Below, piece by piece: positions 52,761 through 61,459 of a stretch of 64,000 nt of DNA. The translations under genes and the position numbers were made by a program. Numbering within the stretch: position 1 is the stretch's first letter; every line of letters starts with the position of its first letter. The DNA is from Pseudoflavonifractor phocaeensis (lineage in GTDB: Bacteria > Bacillota > Clostridia > Oscillospirales > Oscillospiraceae), in assembly GCF_016901955.1 (NCBI RefSeq), contig NZ_JACJLC010000002.1:1-64000 (forward strand). Reading direction: 5' to 3'. The notes beneath the pieces were generated by a model. The model searched no databases. It saw only the letters and a list, made by a program, of their open reading frames with translations, and had not been told where the DNA came from.

Positions 52761-54074
52761 GTGAAGCTGGTATCCAAGTTTCTGAAATTCACCATCCCGT
52801 CCATCGTGTCCATGTGGATCTTCTCTTTGTACACCATTGTGGACGGCATCTTTGTGGCCCACGGGGTGGGCAGCCACGCCCTGGGGGCGGTGAACCTGTC
52901 CATGCCCTTTGTGTCCCTCATCTTCACCATGGGCATCCTGCTGGCCACCGGCACCTCCACCGTCCTCTCCCTGGCCCTGGGCCGGGGAGACGAGGAGGAG
53001 GCCCGCAACTACTTCAATCAAAACCTGGCGGTGGTCATTATCCTCTCCCTGGCCCTCACCGCCGGGGTACTCCTCAACCTGGATGGGGTGGCCCGATTCC
53101 TGGGAGCCGAAGGCGATCTGCTTCCCCTGGTGAAGGAGTATGTGGGCACCATTTCCTGCTTCGCCGTCTTTTTCACCGTGTCCTACAACCTGGAGGTCCA
53201 GGTGAAGGCGGACGGCGCCCCCCACGTCAGTACCATCGGGGTGCTGTCCTGCGCCATTATGAATGTCCTGCTGGACTATGTGTTTGTCATGCACTTTCAC
53301 TGGGGGGTGTGGGGGGCCGCCCTGGCCACCGGACTGTCTCAGGTCACCTCCACGGCGGTGTTTGTCTTTTACTTTATCCGCCACCCCGCCCCCCTGCGGT
53401 TTGGCAAATTCCGGCCCAACCTGGGGGCTTACCGCAGGATCATCCCCCTGGGCACCGCCGACGGGCTCAGCGAGCTCTCCAACGGCATCGTCATTTTCCT
53501 GTTCAACCAGACCATCCTGCGGGTGTCCGGAGAAGCTGCCCTCACCTCCTACACCATCGTCAGCTACGTGAACACCCTGGTGCTCATGACCATGATCGGC
53601 ACCGCCCACGGGGTGCAGCCTCTGTCCAGCTTCCACCTGGGGGCGGGTGAGCGGCCGGTGTGCCACAGGTTCCTGACCTACGGCCTGCGGCTGGCGGTGG
53701 GGGCGGGGGTACTGTTCTGGGGGCTGTGCCAGCTGCTGGCCGGGCCCATCGTCGGGCTGTTCCTGGAGCCCGGCGATCCCCTGCTGGACTATACCATGAC
53801 CGCCCTGCGGATGTACGCCTGGTCCTTCCTCCCCCTGGGGTTCAACGTGGTGGTCTCCGGCTTCTTCACTGCCATGGAGCATCCCTTTCCCGCCCTCACC
53901 ATCTCCTTCGGGCGGGGGCTGGTGCTCATCTCCGGCTGCCTGATGGCCCTGTCCGCCTGGCTTGGGGACAGCGGGGTGTGGCTGGCCCCTCTGGCCTCCG
54001 AGGGTCTGTGCCTGCTGTTCACCCTGGGCTTTCTGGGGGCCTATTTCCACCGGTTACAGAAAAACGGCCCGTGA
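52761..54074 (+). CDS. MATE family efflux transporter, first copy
   Basis: This 437-aa membrane protein has twelve predicted segments in two related halves. It contains the MATE pattern IVSMWIFSLYTIVDGIFVAHGVG near the N-terminus and FLFNQTILRVSGEAALTSYTIVSYVN in the second half. It exports cationic compounds with Na+ or H+. The GTG start lies eight bases after GAGGAGG. Induction by the divergent MerR protein is suggested by the 19-bp spacer promoter. Its stop codon is inside a bidirectional terminator. Confidence 0.92.
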   Translation: MKLVSKFLKFTIPSIVSMWIFSLYTIVDGIFVAHGVGSHALGAVNLSMPFVSLIFTMGILLATGTSTVLSLALGRGDEEEARNYFNQNLAVVIILSLALTAGVLLNLDGVARFLGAEGDLLPLVKEYVGTISCFAVFFTVSYNLEVQVKADGAPHVSTIGVLSCAIMNVLLDYVFVMHFHWGVWGAALATGLSQVTSTAVFVFYFIRHPAPLRFGKFRPNLGAYRRIIPLGTADGLSELSNGIVIFLFNQTILRVSGEAALTSYTIVSYVNTLVLMTMIGTAHGVQPLSSFHLGAGERPVCHRFLTYGLRLAVGAGVLFWGLCQLLAGPIVGLFLEPGDPLLDYTMTALRMYAWSFLPLGFNVVVSGFFTAMEHPFPALTISFGRGLVLISGCLMALSAWLGDSGVWLAPLASEGLCLLFTLGFLGAYFHRLQKNGP

Positions 54075-54089
54075 TCCGGGCCGTTTTTT
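54063..54089. terminator. Bidirectional terminator between the MATE and HAD genes
   Basis: Stem AACGGCCCG / CGGGCCGTT with loop TGATC, AAAA on the left and TTTTTT on the right. The loop contains the MATE stop codon. Confidence 0.85.
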
Positions 54090-54916
54090 CATGGTTTGAG
54101 CAGATATCGCTCCACCGCCATACCTACCCCGCCCTCCCGGTTGGAGCCGGTGGTGTAGCGGGCGGCCGCCCTGGCCTCCGGGGAGGCGTTGGCCATGGCG
54201 AAGGACCAGCGGGCCCAGCGCAGCATCTCCAGATCGTTGCCCGCGTCCCCGAAGGCCATGACCTGCTCCGGGCCGATGCCCAGCCGGGCGCACAGGGCCT
54301 GGATGGCGGACCCCTTGTTCACCCCCAGGGCGGTGAGCTCCAGATTGCCCGGATAGGAGCTGGCCGCCGCCAGAGGACCCAGTTCATCGGTCAGGGCCAG
54401 CAGCTCCCGCTTTTGCGCCTCCGGGATGTGGAAAATATGGATCTTCTCCACCGCCTTGCCGTCCAGGGCGGTGTTGATATCCTCGGGAAATTGAGAACAG
54501 GTTCTCAGTACCTGGGCAAACTCGGGAGAGAGGGCGCTGCCCACCACCAGCTCCATCCGGTCCCGCTGGATGTAGTTCTGTCCCTCACAGTACACCTCAA
54601 AGGGCAGCCCCCAGTCCAGCAGCTTCCGGATGGCCTCCCGGCGGGCGGTCTCCGGCAGAGGCCGGCGGTAGAGCCACTGGTGTTCCGCCACGTCCAGCAC
54701 GGCGGCGCCGTTGGACAGCACCGCGTACCGGGTCACCCCCAGCTGGGCGTCCACACCCCGCAGCAGGGCCCAGGCCCGGCCGCTGGCAATGGCCACCGCC
54801 ACCCCCCGCTCCGAAGCCGCCCGGAGGGCGGTGATGTTCCGGGGCGGCACGGTGGCGTGGTCGTCATCCAGCAGGGTGCCGTCCATATCCAGGCAGATCA
54901 ATCGAATGTCATTCAT
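54089..54916 (-). CDS. HAD-superfamily hydrolase, Cof-type (IIB)
   Basis: This 275-aa phosphatase has motif I LICLDMDGTLLDDD, motif II in VAIASGRA, and motifs III/IV in GSAIQALCARLGIGPEQVMAFGDAGNDLEML, with the large IIB cap domain between. Cof-type enzymes dephosphorylate sugar phosphates, pyridoxal phosphate or similar; the substrate cannot be told. The ATG at 54916 was chosen because GGAG lies six bases upstream, inside the longer frame. It is transcribed convergently with the MATE gene. Confidence 0.92.
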   Translation of the reverse strand: MNDIRLICLDMDGTLLDDDHATVPPRNITALRAASERGVAVAIASGRAWALLRGVDAQLGVTRYAVLSNGAAVLDVAEHQWLYRRPLPETARREAIRKLLDWGLPFEVYCEGQNYIQRDRMELVVGSALSPEFAQVLRTCSQFPEDINTALDGKAVEKIHIFHIPEAQKRELLALTDELGPLAAASSYPGNLELTALGVNKGSAIQALCARLGIGPEQVMAFGDAGNDLEMLRWARWSFAMANASPEARAAARYTTGSNREGGVGMAVERYLLKP

Positions 54917-54985
54917 AGCATACTCCATCTGTGTTCAAATTACCCCTCCAGTATACAGGACGGCGGGCCCTCTTGCAACCCACAG

Positions 54986-55012
54986 AAAAAACGCAGGCCG
55001 AACCGGCCTGCG
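54986..55012 (-). terminator. Terminator of second MATE gene
   Basis: Stem CGCAGGCCG / CGGCCTGCG with loop AAC, then TTTTTT on the minus strand. It lies 10 bp after the stop. Confidence 0.85.
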
Positions 55013-55021
55013 TTTTGTGAC

Positions 55022-56359
55022 TTATCTGATATTTTTCATGGTCTTCCAGCGGTTGGAGCGGTAGAACCAGTAGCCCACCGGCACCGAGCTGGACACAGCG
55101 ATGCCGCAGGCCAGATAGACGCCGTAGATGCCCATAAAGTGCTCCAGCACCACCGCCAGCACCAGCCGCACCACGATGCAGTTGAGGAAGGAGTTCCACA
55201 TGATGAACACGGTGTGACCCGAGCCGGTGGCCAGGGTGTTGTAGGTAAACATACCGGCGTAGAAGATCTGGCAGACGATCTCGATGCGCAGGTTGACCAC
55301 CGCCCAGGCCTGCACGTCGGGGTCGGGGGTGAAGATCATCACCAGCCAGGGGGCCAGCACCTCGGCCAGCACCACGATGAGGGCAGCCATGCCCAGGGAC
55401 AGCTTCATGCAGGTTTTCATGACCTGTTCCGCCCGGTCATACAGCCCGGCCCCCAGGCACTGGGCGCACATGGTACCGGCGCCGGTGGTGAGGGCGGAGA
55501 CAAAGAGCTGGCAGAAGTCCCGGATCTTGTTGGACACCCCGTTGGCCGCTGACACGTCCACGTCGTACTTGTTGATGAGGGTGAGCACCACCAGCCAGGA
55601 CACGCTGGCGATGGTCCACTGGAGGGCCACCGGCAGGCCCAGCTTCAGGGTGCGGCTCACCACCTGCCGGTCAGGGGCCAGATAGCGGGGCAGCAGACCC
55701 AGGTCGGCCCGGTGGGCCAGACAGAAGAGCAGAGCGGCCACAAAGGACACCGCCTGGCCGGTAATGGTAGCCAGGGCAGCCCCCGCCACCCCCATATGCC
55801 ACACCGCCACAAAGAGAATGTCCAGCACCACGTTGAGAGAGACCGACGCGATGATGCAGTAGAGGGGGATCCGGGAGTTTCCCACCCCCCGCAGGATGGC
55901 CGACAGGGCATTGTAGCCGAAGATAAAGAACAGGCCCACTCCGCAGATACCCAGATAGGCCACCGAGTCGGCCATGGCGGGGGCCTTCAGCAGCACCAGG
56001 ATGGGGCGGCAGAGCAGGACCACCAGGGCGGTGAACAGCACACCGGCAATGACGCCGATGAACACGGTGTTGCCCGCCGCCTTCCGGCGGTCCTCATGGG
56101 CGCCGCTGCCGAAATACTGGCTCACCAGAATATTGCCGCCCACCGTGACGCCGATGGCCAGCTGGGTGAGCATGTTCATGATGACGCTGGAGGTGTTGAT
56201 GGCGGAAATGCCGTTTTCCCCGATATAGTGTCCGGCAATGATGATGTCCGTGATGGAATAGATGGCCTGCAGCAGGCTGGAGGCCACCAGGGGCATGGCG
56301 TACCGAATCAGCTTCCGGCTGACCGATCCCTGGGTCAGGTCGTTTTGCAGGGCTGGCAT
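55022..56359 (-). CDS. MATE family efflux transporter, second copy
   Basis: This 445-aa multidrug exporter has twelve membrane segments and MATE blocks MPLVASSLLQAIYSITDIIIAGHYIGENG, GYNALSAILRGVGNSRIPL and LATGSGHTVFIMWNSFLNC. It is clearly different from the first MATE protein (DinF/NorM-like group versus this one). The ATG at 56359 is eleven bases after AAAAGGAG; the longer frame adds 21 residues without support. No regulator adjoins it, though an inverted repeat (ACTTACT ... AGTAACT, about 56440-56465) lies upstream. Confidence 0.9.
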   Translation of the reverse strand: MPALQNDLTQGSVSRKLIRYAMPLVASSLLQAIYSITDIIIAGHYIGENGISAINTSSVIMNMLTQLAIGVTVGGNILVSQYFGSGAHEDRRKAAGNTVFIGVIAGVLFTALVVLLCRPILVLLKAPAMADSVAYLGICGVGLFFIFGYNALSAILRGVGNSRIPLYCIIASVSLNVVLDILFVAVWHMGVAGAALATITGQAVSFVAALLFCLAHRADLGLLPRYLAPDRQVVSRTLKLGLPVALQWTIASVSWLVVLTLINKYDVDVSAANGVSNKIRDFCQLFVSALTTGAGTMCAQCLGAGLYDRAEQVMKTCMKLSLGMAALIVVLAEVLAPWLVMIFTPDPDVQAWAVVNLRIEIVCQIFYAGMFTYNTLATGSGHTVFIMWNSFLNCIVVRLVLAVVLEHFMGIYGVYLACGIAVSSSVPVGYWFYRSNRWKTMKNIR

Positions 56360-56472
56360 ACCCAGATCCTCTCCTTTTCTCTCATTCAGGTGTAGTGTAC
56401 CCCTCCCGTTCCATTCCCGCAATCCCCACCTTTTGCTCAGTTACTTTCTGCCCAGTAAGTTTTTGACCCAAG

Positions 56473-56504
56473 AAAAGCGGGGCGCGCCGTCTGGCGCGCC
56501 CCGC
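56473..56504 (-). terminator. nfnL terminator
   Basis: Stem GCGGGGCGCGCC / GGCGCGCCCCGC with loop GTCT, followed on the minus strand by TTTTC. It begins 13 bp after the stop. Confidence 0.85.
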
Positions 56505-56516
56505 TTGGGGTTTGGC

Positions 56517-57914
56517 TTACTTGCTGTGCTTCTTCACCAGGTAGTCGTGCATGGCGGCGGCGGCCTTCTTGCCGGCGCCCATGGCCAGGATGACGGTGGC
56601 GGCGCCGGTGACGGCGTCACCGCCGGCGTACACGCCCTCCCGGGTGGTGGCCATGGTCTCCTCGTCGGCCACCAGGCAGCCCTTCTTGTTGGCGTCCAGG
56701 CCGGGGGTGGTGGAGCGGATCAGGGGGTTGGGGCTGGTGCCCAGGCTCATGATGACGGCGTCCACCTCCAGCTCGAACTCGCTGCCGGGGACCTCCACAG
56801 GGCGGCGGCGGCCGCTGGCGTCAGGCTCGCCCAGCTCCATCTTGATGCACTCCATGCCCCGGACGCGGCCCTTGTCATCGCCCAGGATCTTCACCGGGTT
56901 GTTCAGGAGCAGGAACTCGATGCCCTCCTCCTTGGCGTGGTGGACCTCTTCCTTACGGGCGGGCATCTCAGCCTCGCTGCGGCGATACACCACATACACA
57001 TGCTCGGCGCCCATGCGCATGGCGCAGCGGGCGGCGTCCATGGCCACGTTGCCGCCACCCACGATGGCGGCCTTCTTGATCTTCTTGATGGGGGTGTCGT
57101 AGGTATTCAGATAGGCCTTCATCAGGTTGATACGGGTGAGGTACTCGTTGGCGGAGTACACGCCGGCCAGAGTCTCGCCGGGGATGCCCATGAACATGGG
57201 CAGACCAGCGCCGGAGCCCACGAAGACGGCCTCATAGCCGGCCTCGAACATCTCGTCGATGGTGTAGGTCTTGCCCACCACCATGTCGGTCTCCAGATCC
57301 ACACCCATGGCGGTGAGCTTCTCCACCTCGTTGGCCACGATGGCCTTGGGCAGACGGAACTCAGGAATACCGTATACCAGCACGCCGCCGGCGGTGTGGA
57401 AGGCCTCGAACATGGTAACCTGGTAGCCCAGCTTGGCCAGGTCGCTGGCACAGGTCAGGCTGGCGGGGCCGGAGCCCACCACCGCCACCTTGATGCCGTT
57501 GCTCTCGGGCTTGGCGGGCATCTCGTTGATGTTCTGACGGTACCAGTCGGCCACGAACCGCTCCAGGCGGCCGATGGCCACAGGCTCGCCCTTCACGCCC
57601 CGGACACAGTACTTCTCGCACTGGCTCTCCTGGGGGCACACACGGCCGCTGACGCCGGGCAGAGCATTGGTGTCGGAAATGATCTCATAGGCGGCCTTGA
57701 AGTCGCCCTCGGCCACCTTGGCAATAAACTCGGGGATATGGATGTTCACCGGGCAGCCGCCCACGCAGGGCTTGTTCTTGCAGTTGAGGCAGCGGGTGGC
57801 TTCCTCCATGGCCTGCTCCTTGGTGTAGCCCAGGCAGACCTCCTCAAAGTTGCGGCTGCGGACCTTGGGGTCCTGCTCGGGCACGGGGACTTTGGTCATA
57901 CTCATATTCGGCAT
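56517..57914 (-). CDS. nfnL: Electron-bifurcating NADP+ oxidoreductase, large subunit (NfnL/NfnB; GltD-like)
   Basis: This 465-aa flavoprotein binds two [4Fe-4S] clusters at its N-terminus (RCLNCKNKPCVGGCPVN, GRVCPQESQCEKYCV), FAD at [17 protein letters not shown] and NADPH at AAIVGGGNVAMDAARC. It works with NfnS, 16 bp upstream, to couple NADH and reduced ferredoxin to NADP+ reduction by flavin-based bifurcation. It is often misannotated as the small subunit of glutamate synthase or as sulphide dehydrogenase, but here it stands with NfnS rather than with gltB. The true gltD lies at 40 kb. Confidence 0.93.
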   Translation of the reverse strand: MPNMSMTKVPVPEQDPKVRSRNFEEVCLGYTKEQAMEEATRCLNCKNKPCVGGCPVNIHIPEFIAKVAEGDFKAAYEIISDTNALPGVSGRVCPQESQCEKYCVRGVKGEPVAIGRLERFVADWYRQNINEMPAKPESNGIKVAVVGSGPASLTCASDLAKLGYQVTMFEAFHTAGGVLVYGIPEFRLPKAIVANEVEKLTAMGVDLETDMVVGKTYTIDEMFEAGYEAVFVGSGAGLPMFMGIPGETLAGVYSANEYLTRINLMKAYLNTYDTPIKKIKKAAIVGGGNVAMDAARCAMRMGAEHVYVVYRRSEAEMPARKEEVHHAKEEGIEFLLLNNPVKILGDDKGRVRGMECIKMELGEPDASGRRRPVEVPGSEFELEVDAVIMSLGTSPNPLIRSTTPGLDANKKGCLVADEETMATTREGVYAGGDAVTGAATVILAMGAGKKAAAAMHDYLVKKHSK

Positions 57915-57930
57915 CGTTATGTACTCCCTC

Positions 57931-58788
57931 TCACTGAATCATCTGGTGGGCCAGCTGCTCCATACGGCAGGCATGGCGCTCTTTTTCCTCGGCCTCTTCC
58001 CCGCGGTAAACGGTGTTGCGGCTCATCAGCTCGTCAAAATCCACCTCGTGGCCGTCGAAGTCGGGGCCGTCCACGCAGGCAAACTTCATCTTGCCACCCA
58101 CGGTGACACGGCAGCCACCGCACATGCCGGTGCCGTCGATCATGATGGGGTTGAGGGACACGATGGTCTTGATGCCAAAGGGCTTGGTCACGGCGGAGAC
58201 GAACTTCATCATGATGATGGGGCCAATGGCGATGACCGCGTCGTACTGATTGCCCGCCTCGATGAGGCTCTTCAGCTTGTCGGTAACAAAGCCCTTCTCG
58301 CCATAGGAGCCATCGTCGGTGGTGAGATACAGGTTATCACAGGCGGCCTTGAACTCCTCCTCCAGGATGACGATGTCCTTGGAGCGGAAGCCGGCGATGA
58401 CGTCCACCTGGATGCCCTGGGCGTGGAGGCTCTTGGCCTGGGGATAGGCAATGGCGCAGCCCACGCCGCCGCCCACCACGCAGACCCGCTTGGTGCCCTC
58501 AGGCAGCTCGGTGGGCAGACCCAGGGGGCCCACGAAATCCTTGATGTAGTCGCCTTCGTTCAGGTCGCCCAGCAGCTCAGTGGTCAGGCCCACCTTCTGG
58601 AAGATGATGGTGACGGTCCCCTTCTCCCGGTCATAGTCAGCAATGGTCAGGGGGGTGCGCTCTCCATATTCATCCACCCGCAGGATGATGAACTGGCCCG
58701 CCTGGGCCTTCTTCGCGATGAGAGGGGCCTCCACTTCCATCAGCGTGACGCTGGGGTTGAGGACCTTTTTCCGAACGATTTTTACCAT
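57931..58788 (-). CDS. nfnS: Electron-bifurcating NADP+ oxidoreductase, small subunit (NfnS/NfnA)
   Basis: This 285-aa subunit binds FAD and NADH in a ferredoxin-reductase fold (RTPLTIADYDREKGTVTIIFQ, VCVVGGGVGCAIAYP) and carries a [2Fe-2S] cluster near the C-terminus (GTGMCGGCRVTVGGKMKFAC). Together with NfnL it transfers electrons among NADH, ferredoxin and NADP+. The ATG at 58788 has GAGG nine bases upstream; a TTG nine bases earlier is less likely. nfnS leads the operon, behind a sigma-A promoter and a 16-bp palindrome. Confidence 0.94.
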   Translation of the reverse strand: MVKIVRKKVLNPSVTLMEVEAPLIAKKAQAGQFIILRVDEYGERTPLTIADYDREKGTVTIIFQKVGLTTELLGDLNEGDYIKDFVGPLGLPTELPEGTKRVCVVGGGVGCAIAYPQAKSLHAQGIQVDVIAGFRSKDIVILEEEFKAACDNLYLTTDDGSYGEKGFVTDKLKSLIEAGNQYDAVIAIGPIIMMKFVSAVTKPFGIKTIVSLNPIMIDGTGMCGGCRVTVGGKMKFACVDGPDFDGHEVDFDELMSRNTVYRGEEAEEKERHACRMEQLAHQMIQ

Positions 58789-58903
58789 GTACTTCAACCT
58801 CGCCTTTTTCGCCCCCCATCTGTCCGGGAGGCTCTTTTTCCTTCATTCCCATTTTCTCTCAGAAAAATGCCTGTAGGAAGCAAACATTTTCCATATCAGA
58901 AAA

Positions 58904-58932
58904 ACCATATCAGCTTTTACCCCATTTGTCAA
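58904..58932 (-). promoter_or_regulatory. nfnSL promoter
   Basis: On the minus strand TTGACA (58927-58932), 17-bp spacer, TATGGT (58904-58909). A long leader of roughly 110 nt precedes nfnS. Confidence 0.8.
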
Positions 58933-58938
58933 GGCAGA

Positions 58939-58954
58939 TACTAACCGGTTAGTA
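58939..58954. promoter_or_regulatory. 16-bp palindromic operator upstream of nfnSL
   Basis: Perfect palindrome TACTAACCGGTTAGTA, 6 bp upstream of the nfn -35 box and 8 bp from the end of the kinase gene. It does not match the redox Rex pattern (TTGTTAA-N4-TTAACAA). The shape fits a TetR-family or similar dimer. Confidence 0.7.
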
Positions 58955-58962
58955 CAGTTTTT

Positions 58963-59868
58963 TTACTTGGCATACACCCATTGGATGGCAATGGAAAAAA
59001 ATCCATCCCGCAGTCCCGCCTCTACCCGGCAGCCCATCTGCTCCGCCAGGGCCTTTACAATGGCCAGCCCCAGACCGGTGTTCCGGCCGGTACGCATTTT
59101 ATCCGAGGTAAAAAAACGATCGAAAACGCGGGGCAGGTCCTCCTCCGTCAGCTCGTCGGTCTGGTTGGCAAAGAGGCTCACCACCCCATCCCCTTCCCGG
59201 TAGAGCTTTACGGTCATTTTTCCCTTGCCGTGATCCAGGGCGTTGCGGATCAGGTTGGTGAACACCCGCAGCACCCCGCCGCTGTCCGCCAGTACGGGAG
59301 GCAGGCGCTCCTCCAGCTCCACCGTCATGTCGAAGCCCTTTTCGGTAAAATCCCCGTAGAAGGCGGCCAGCAGACCGGACAGGCTGGCGTACAGGTTCAC
59401 CGGCTCCCGGTTCAGGGGGAACTCGCCCCCCTCCAGCCGGGACAGGTCGTAAAACCCGGTGATGAGGCTCTGGAGGGCACGGGCCCGGCTCTCCACCACC
59501 TCCAGGTACTCCAGCCGCTCCTCCTCCCCCAGGTCCTCGTCCTCCAGCAGCTGGAGATAGCCCAAAATGGAGGTCAGGGGGGTGCGCAGGTCGTGAGACA
59601 CGTTGGCGATCTGGCGGCGAAGGGACTGCTCCCGCTCCCGCCACCGGGACTGGTCCTGCCGCCGCAGCTCCAACAGCCGGTTGACCTGCTCCAGCAGGGC
59701 CTCGGCGCTTCGGTTGGGCACCGCCAGCCGCACCCTGGCGTCGCTGTCCCCCCGGCTCTGCTCCGCCAACTGTGCTGCCGCCGCCCGCAGGGCCTTCCGC
59801 TGGGTCCACGCCCACAGCCCCAGCCCACAGCTGAGCAGGGACAGCAGAATACACAGGATCAGCAGCAT
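58963..59868 (-). CDS. Sensor histidine kinase with a single membrane anchor
   Basis: This 301-aa kinase has one N-terminal hydrophobic segment (residues 1-22), a short cytoplasmic linker, a HisKA domain (His92 in NVSHDLRTPLTSIL) and an HATPase (NLIRNALDHGKGK, RTGRNTGLGLAIVK). With no extracellular sensor domain, it may sense through the membrane or via the ABC transporter, as in peptide-antibiotic systems. The ATG at 59868 is seven bases after GGAGG; an earlier ATG touches the ribosome site. It is the last gene of the cluster that starts with the response regulator, after a hairpin at 59896-59919. Confidence 0.92.
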   Translation of the reverse strand: MLLILCILLSLLSCGLGLWAWTQRKALRAAAAQLAEQSRGDSDARVRLAVPNRSAEALLEQVNRLLELRRQDQSRWREREQSLRRQIANVSHDLRTPLTSILGYLQLLEDEDLGEEERLEYLEVVESRARALQSLITGFYDLSRLEGGEFPLNREPVNLYASLSGLLAAFYGDFTEKGFDMTVELEERLPPVLADSGGVLRVFTNLIRNALDHGKGKMTVKLYREGDGVVSLFANQTDELTEEDLPRVFDRFFTSDKMRTGRNTGLGLAIVKALAEQMGCRVEAGLRDGFFSIAIQWVYAK

Positions 59869-59895
59869 CCCCATTCCTCCTTTTCAACCCAAGGA

Positions 59896-59919
59896 GGCGT
59901 GCCGCAGATGCGGCACGCC
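59896..59919 (-). other. Hairpin between ABC permease and histidine kinase genes
   Basis: Stem GGCGTGCCGC / GCGGCACGCC with loop AGAT. It lacks a good T run on the minus strand, so it may lower kinase expression relative to the transporter, or protect the transporter mRNA, rather than terminate fully. Confidence 0.5.
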
Positions 59920-59932
59920 CAATGGCACAGTC

Positions 59933-60679
59933 TTATTTGATTTCCCGCCGGCGGAACCACAGCAGGCCCAGGCCGGTGGTCAGGATAAACCAGCCCATCC
60001 CGATGGTCCAGCACCAGAGCAGGTACTCCCCTGTCAGCCAGTTAGGCAAAAAGCTGGGCACCAGCAGTGATGCCGGCATGACGATTGCCTGGAGAAGCCA
60101 AGCGGTCTGCCCGCTTCCCCACATCCCGGCCAGAGCGGCCAGGATGGGCTGGCCGAAAAAGCTGAGCAGGTAGTAGCCCGCCATCCAGCCCGCCGTGCTG
60201 GGTATGGCCATGGCCATCAGGTGACACAGGCTGTATACTCCGCACCACACCGGCAGGGAGCCCAGCAGGGCGAAACCCACTGCCGCCAGGGCCGCCAGAT
60301 CGTTGCTCCCATCTCCGTGGGGCAGGACGAGCCAGCCCACCAGCAGATAACCCCCAATGAGGGTCAGGCAGAGCCCCAGGCCCAGCAGCAGTCCCGCCGC
60401 CAGCTTGCCCAGGTAGATCCGCCCCCGGGCCAGGCCGAAGGAGACCTCGTTTTTCATGGTGCTCAGCACCCCGCCGTCCACCACCTGGGCAATGAGGGGG
60501 GCCACCAGCATCCCCAGCAGCATGGTGGCGGCGGCGGCGGAGGCCATCTGGGCAAAATCCTCCGCCACCAGCATGAGGGCGGTAAACAGGCCGGTGAGCG
60601 CCGCCAGCAGGACGGCCAGCACATACAGGCCCTTGGTACGGGAGGCTTTCCACAGCTCCGCCTGGATATAATTGAGCAT
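59933..60679 (-). CDS. ABC-2 type transporter permease, second
   Basis: This 248-aa protein has six hydrophobic segments and begins MLNYIQAELWKASRTKGLYVL, a typical start for LanE/LanG-type or BcrB-type permeases. It contains SFGLARGRIYLGKLAAG, closely matched by the AYGLPRGRIYLGKLAVA block of the preceding permease, so the two are paralogues that probably form a heterodimer. The ATG has GGGAGGG six bases upstream. Confidence 0.85.
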   Translation of the reverse strand: MLNYIQAELWKASRTKGLYVLAVLLAALTGLFTALMLVAEDFAQMASAAAATMLLGMLVAPLIAQVVDGGVLSTMKNEVSFGLARGRIYLGKLAAGLLLGLGLCLTLIGGYLLVGWLVLPHGDGSNDLAALAAVGFALLGSLPVWCGVYSLCHLMAMAIPSTAGWMAGYYLLSFFGQPILAALAGMWGSGQTAWLLQAIVMPASLLVPSFLPNWLTGEYLLWCWTIGMGWFILTTGLGLLWFRRREIK

Positions 60680-60703
60680 GGCAGTCCCTCCCCGTGGTTT
60701 GAA

Positions 60704-61459
60704 TCAACGGATCTCTTTCTTCCGGAAGGCCAGCAGGCCCACCACCGTGGCCCCCACCAGCACCGCCATGCCCACGATCCAGCACAGGCCCACATAGTCC
60801 CACTGGAACGCGTTGGCGCTCAGGTTTTCCAGCATGACGGCGGGCATGTACTGGCGCACGGTCTCAAAGACCGGATGGATCAGGATGCCGCACAGCTGGA
60901 GGATGGGGGGCACCACCCCCAGCAGGCCCACTGCCAGAAAGGCGGCCATGGTGGAGCTGCGCACCAGGAAGTAGCAGGCCAGCACCACCCCCTGGCCTCC
61001 CAGCCACAGGGGCAGGGAACCCGCCAGGGCATAGCCCACCGCGTTCAGTGCCAGCTGGTCGGACTCGTTATGGGGGAGCAGCGCCCAGCAGCCCAGCACA
61101 TAGAACCCCAGCATGACCAGAGCGGCCAGCACCGCCACCAGGGTGGCCACCGCCAGCTTGCCCAGGTAGATCCGCCCCCGGGGCAGGCCGTAGGCCACCT
61201 CATTTTTCAAGGTGTTGTGCTTGTGCTGCTCGGAAAAGACCATGTCGCCGGTGAGAATAGTGGCGTACAGGCCGATGCTCATGAGCATCACCAGGGTGAT
61301 AATGGCAGAGTGGAAATCCATGCCGGCGTTGCCGTTGGAGGAGGTGAACCAGCACCCCCACACCAGCAGTCCCTCCAACACCAGCACCACCAGCAGGGTG
61401 AGGTAGAGATATTTTCTGTGAAAGACCTTGTAGCACTCGGCAGCCAGATAGTTACGCAT
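60704..61459 (-). CDS. ABC-2 type transporter permease, first
   Basis: This 251-aa protein has six hydrophobic segments, an N-terminal MRNYLAAECYKVFHRKYLYLTLL and the shared AYGLPRGRIYLGK block. It overlaps the end of the ATPase gene by 8 bp, so they are coupled. Two permeases plus one ATPase is the arrangement of LanFEG lantibiotic-immunity transporters, but sequence alone cannot prove that substrate. Confidence 0.85.
   Translation of the reverse strand: MRNYLAAECYKVFHRKYLYLTLLVVLVLEGLLVWGCWFTSSNGNAGMDFHSAIITLVMLMSIGLYATILTGDMVFSEQHKHNTLKNEVAYGLPRGRIYLGKLAVATLVAVLAALVMLGFYVLGCWALLPHNESDQLALNAVGYALAGSLPLWLGGQGVVLACYFLVRSSTMAAFLAVGLLGVVPPILQLCGILIHPVFETVRQYMPAVMLENLSANAFQWDYVGLCWIVGMAVLVGATVVGLLAFRKKEIR

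Noticed and set aside
56517-57914. A second glutamate synthase small subunit
   Set aside because: It is GltD-like, but its partner is a ferredoxin-reductase-type NfnS and no large subunit adjoins; NfnL is the better name.
58939-58954. Rex-type redox operator upstream of nfnSL
   Set aside because: The palindrome TACTAACCGGTTAGTA lacks the TTGTTAA / TTAACAA arms of Rex sites.
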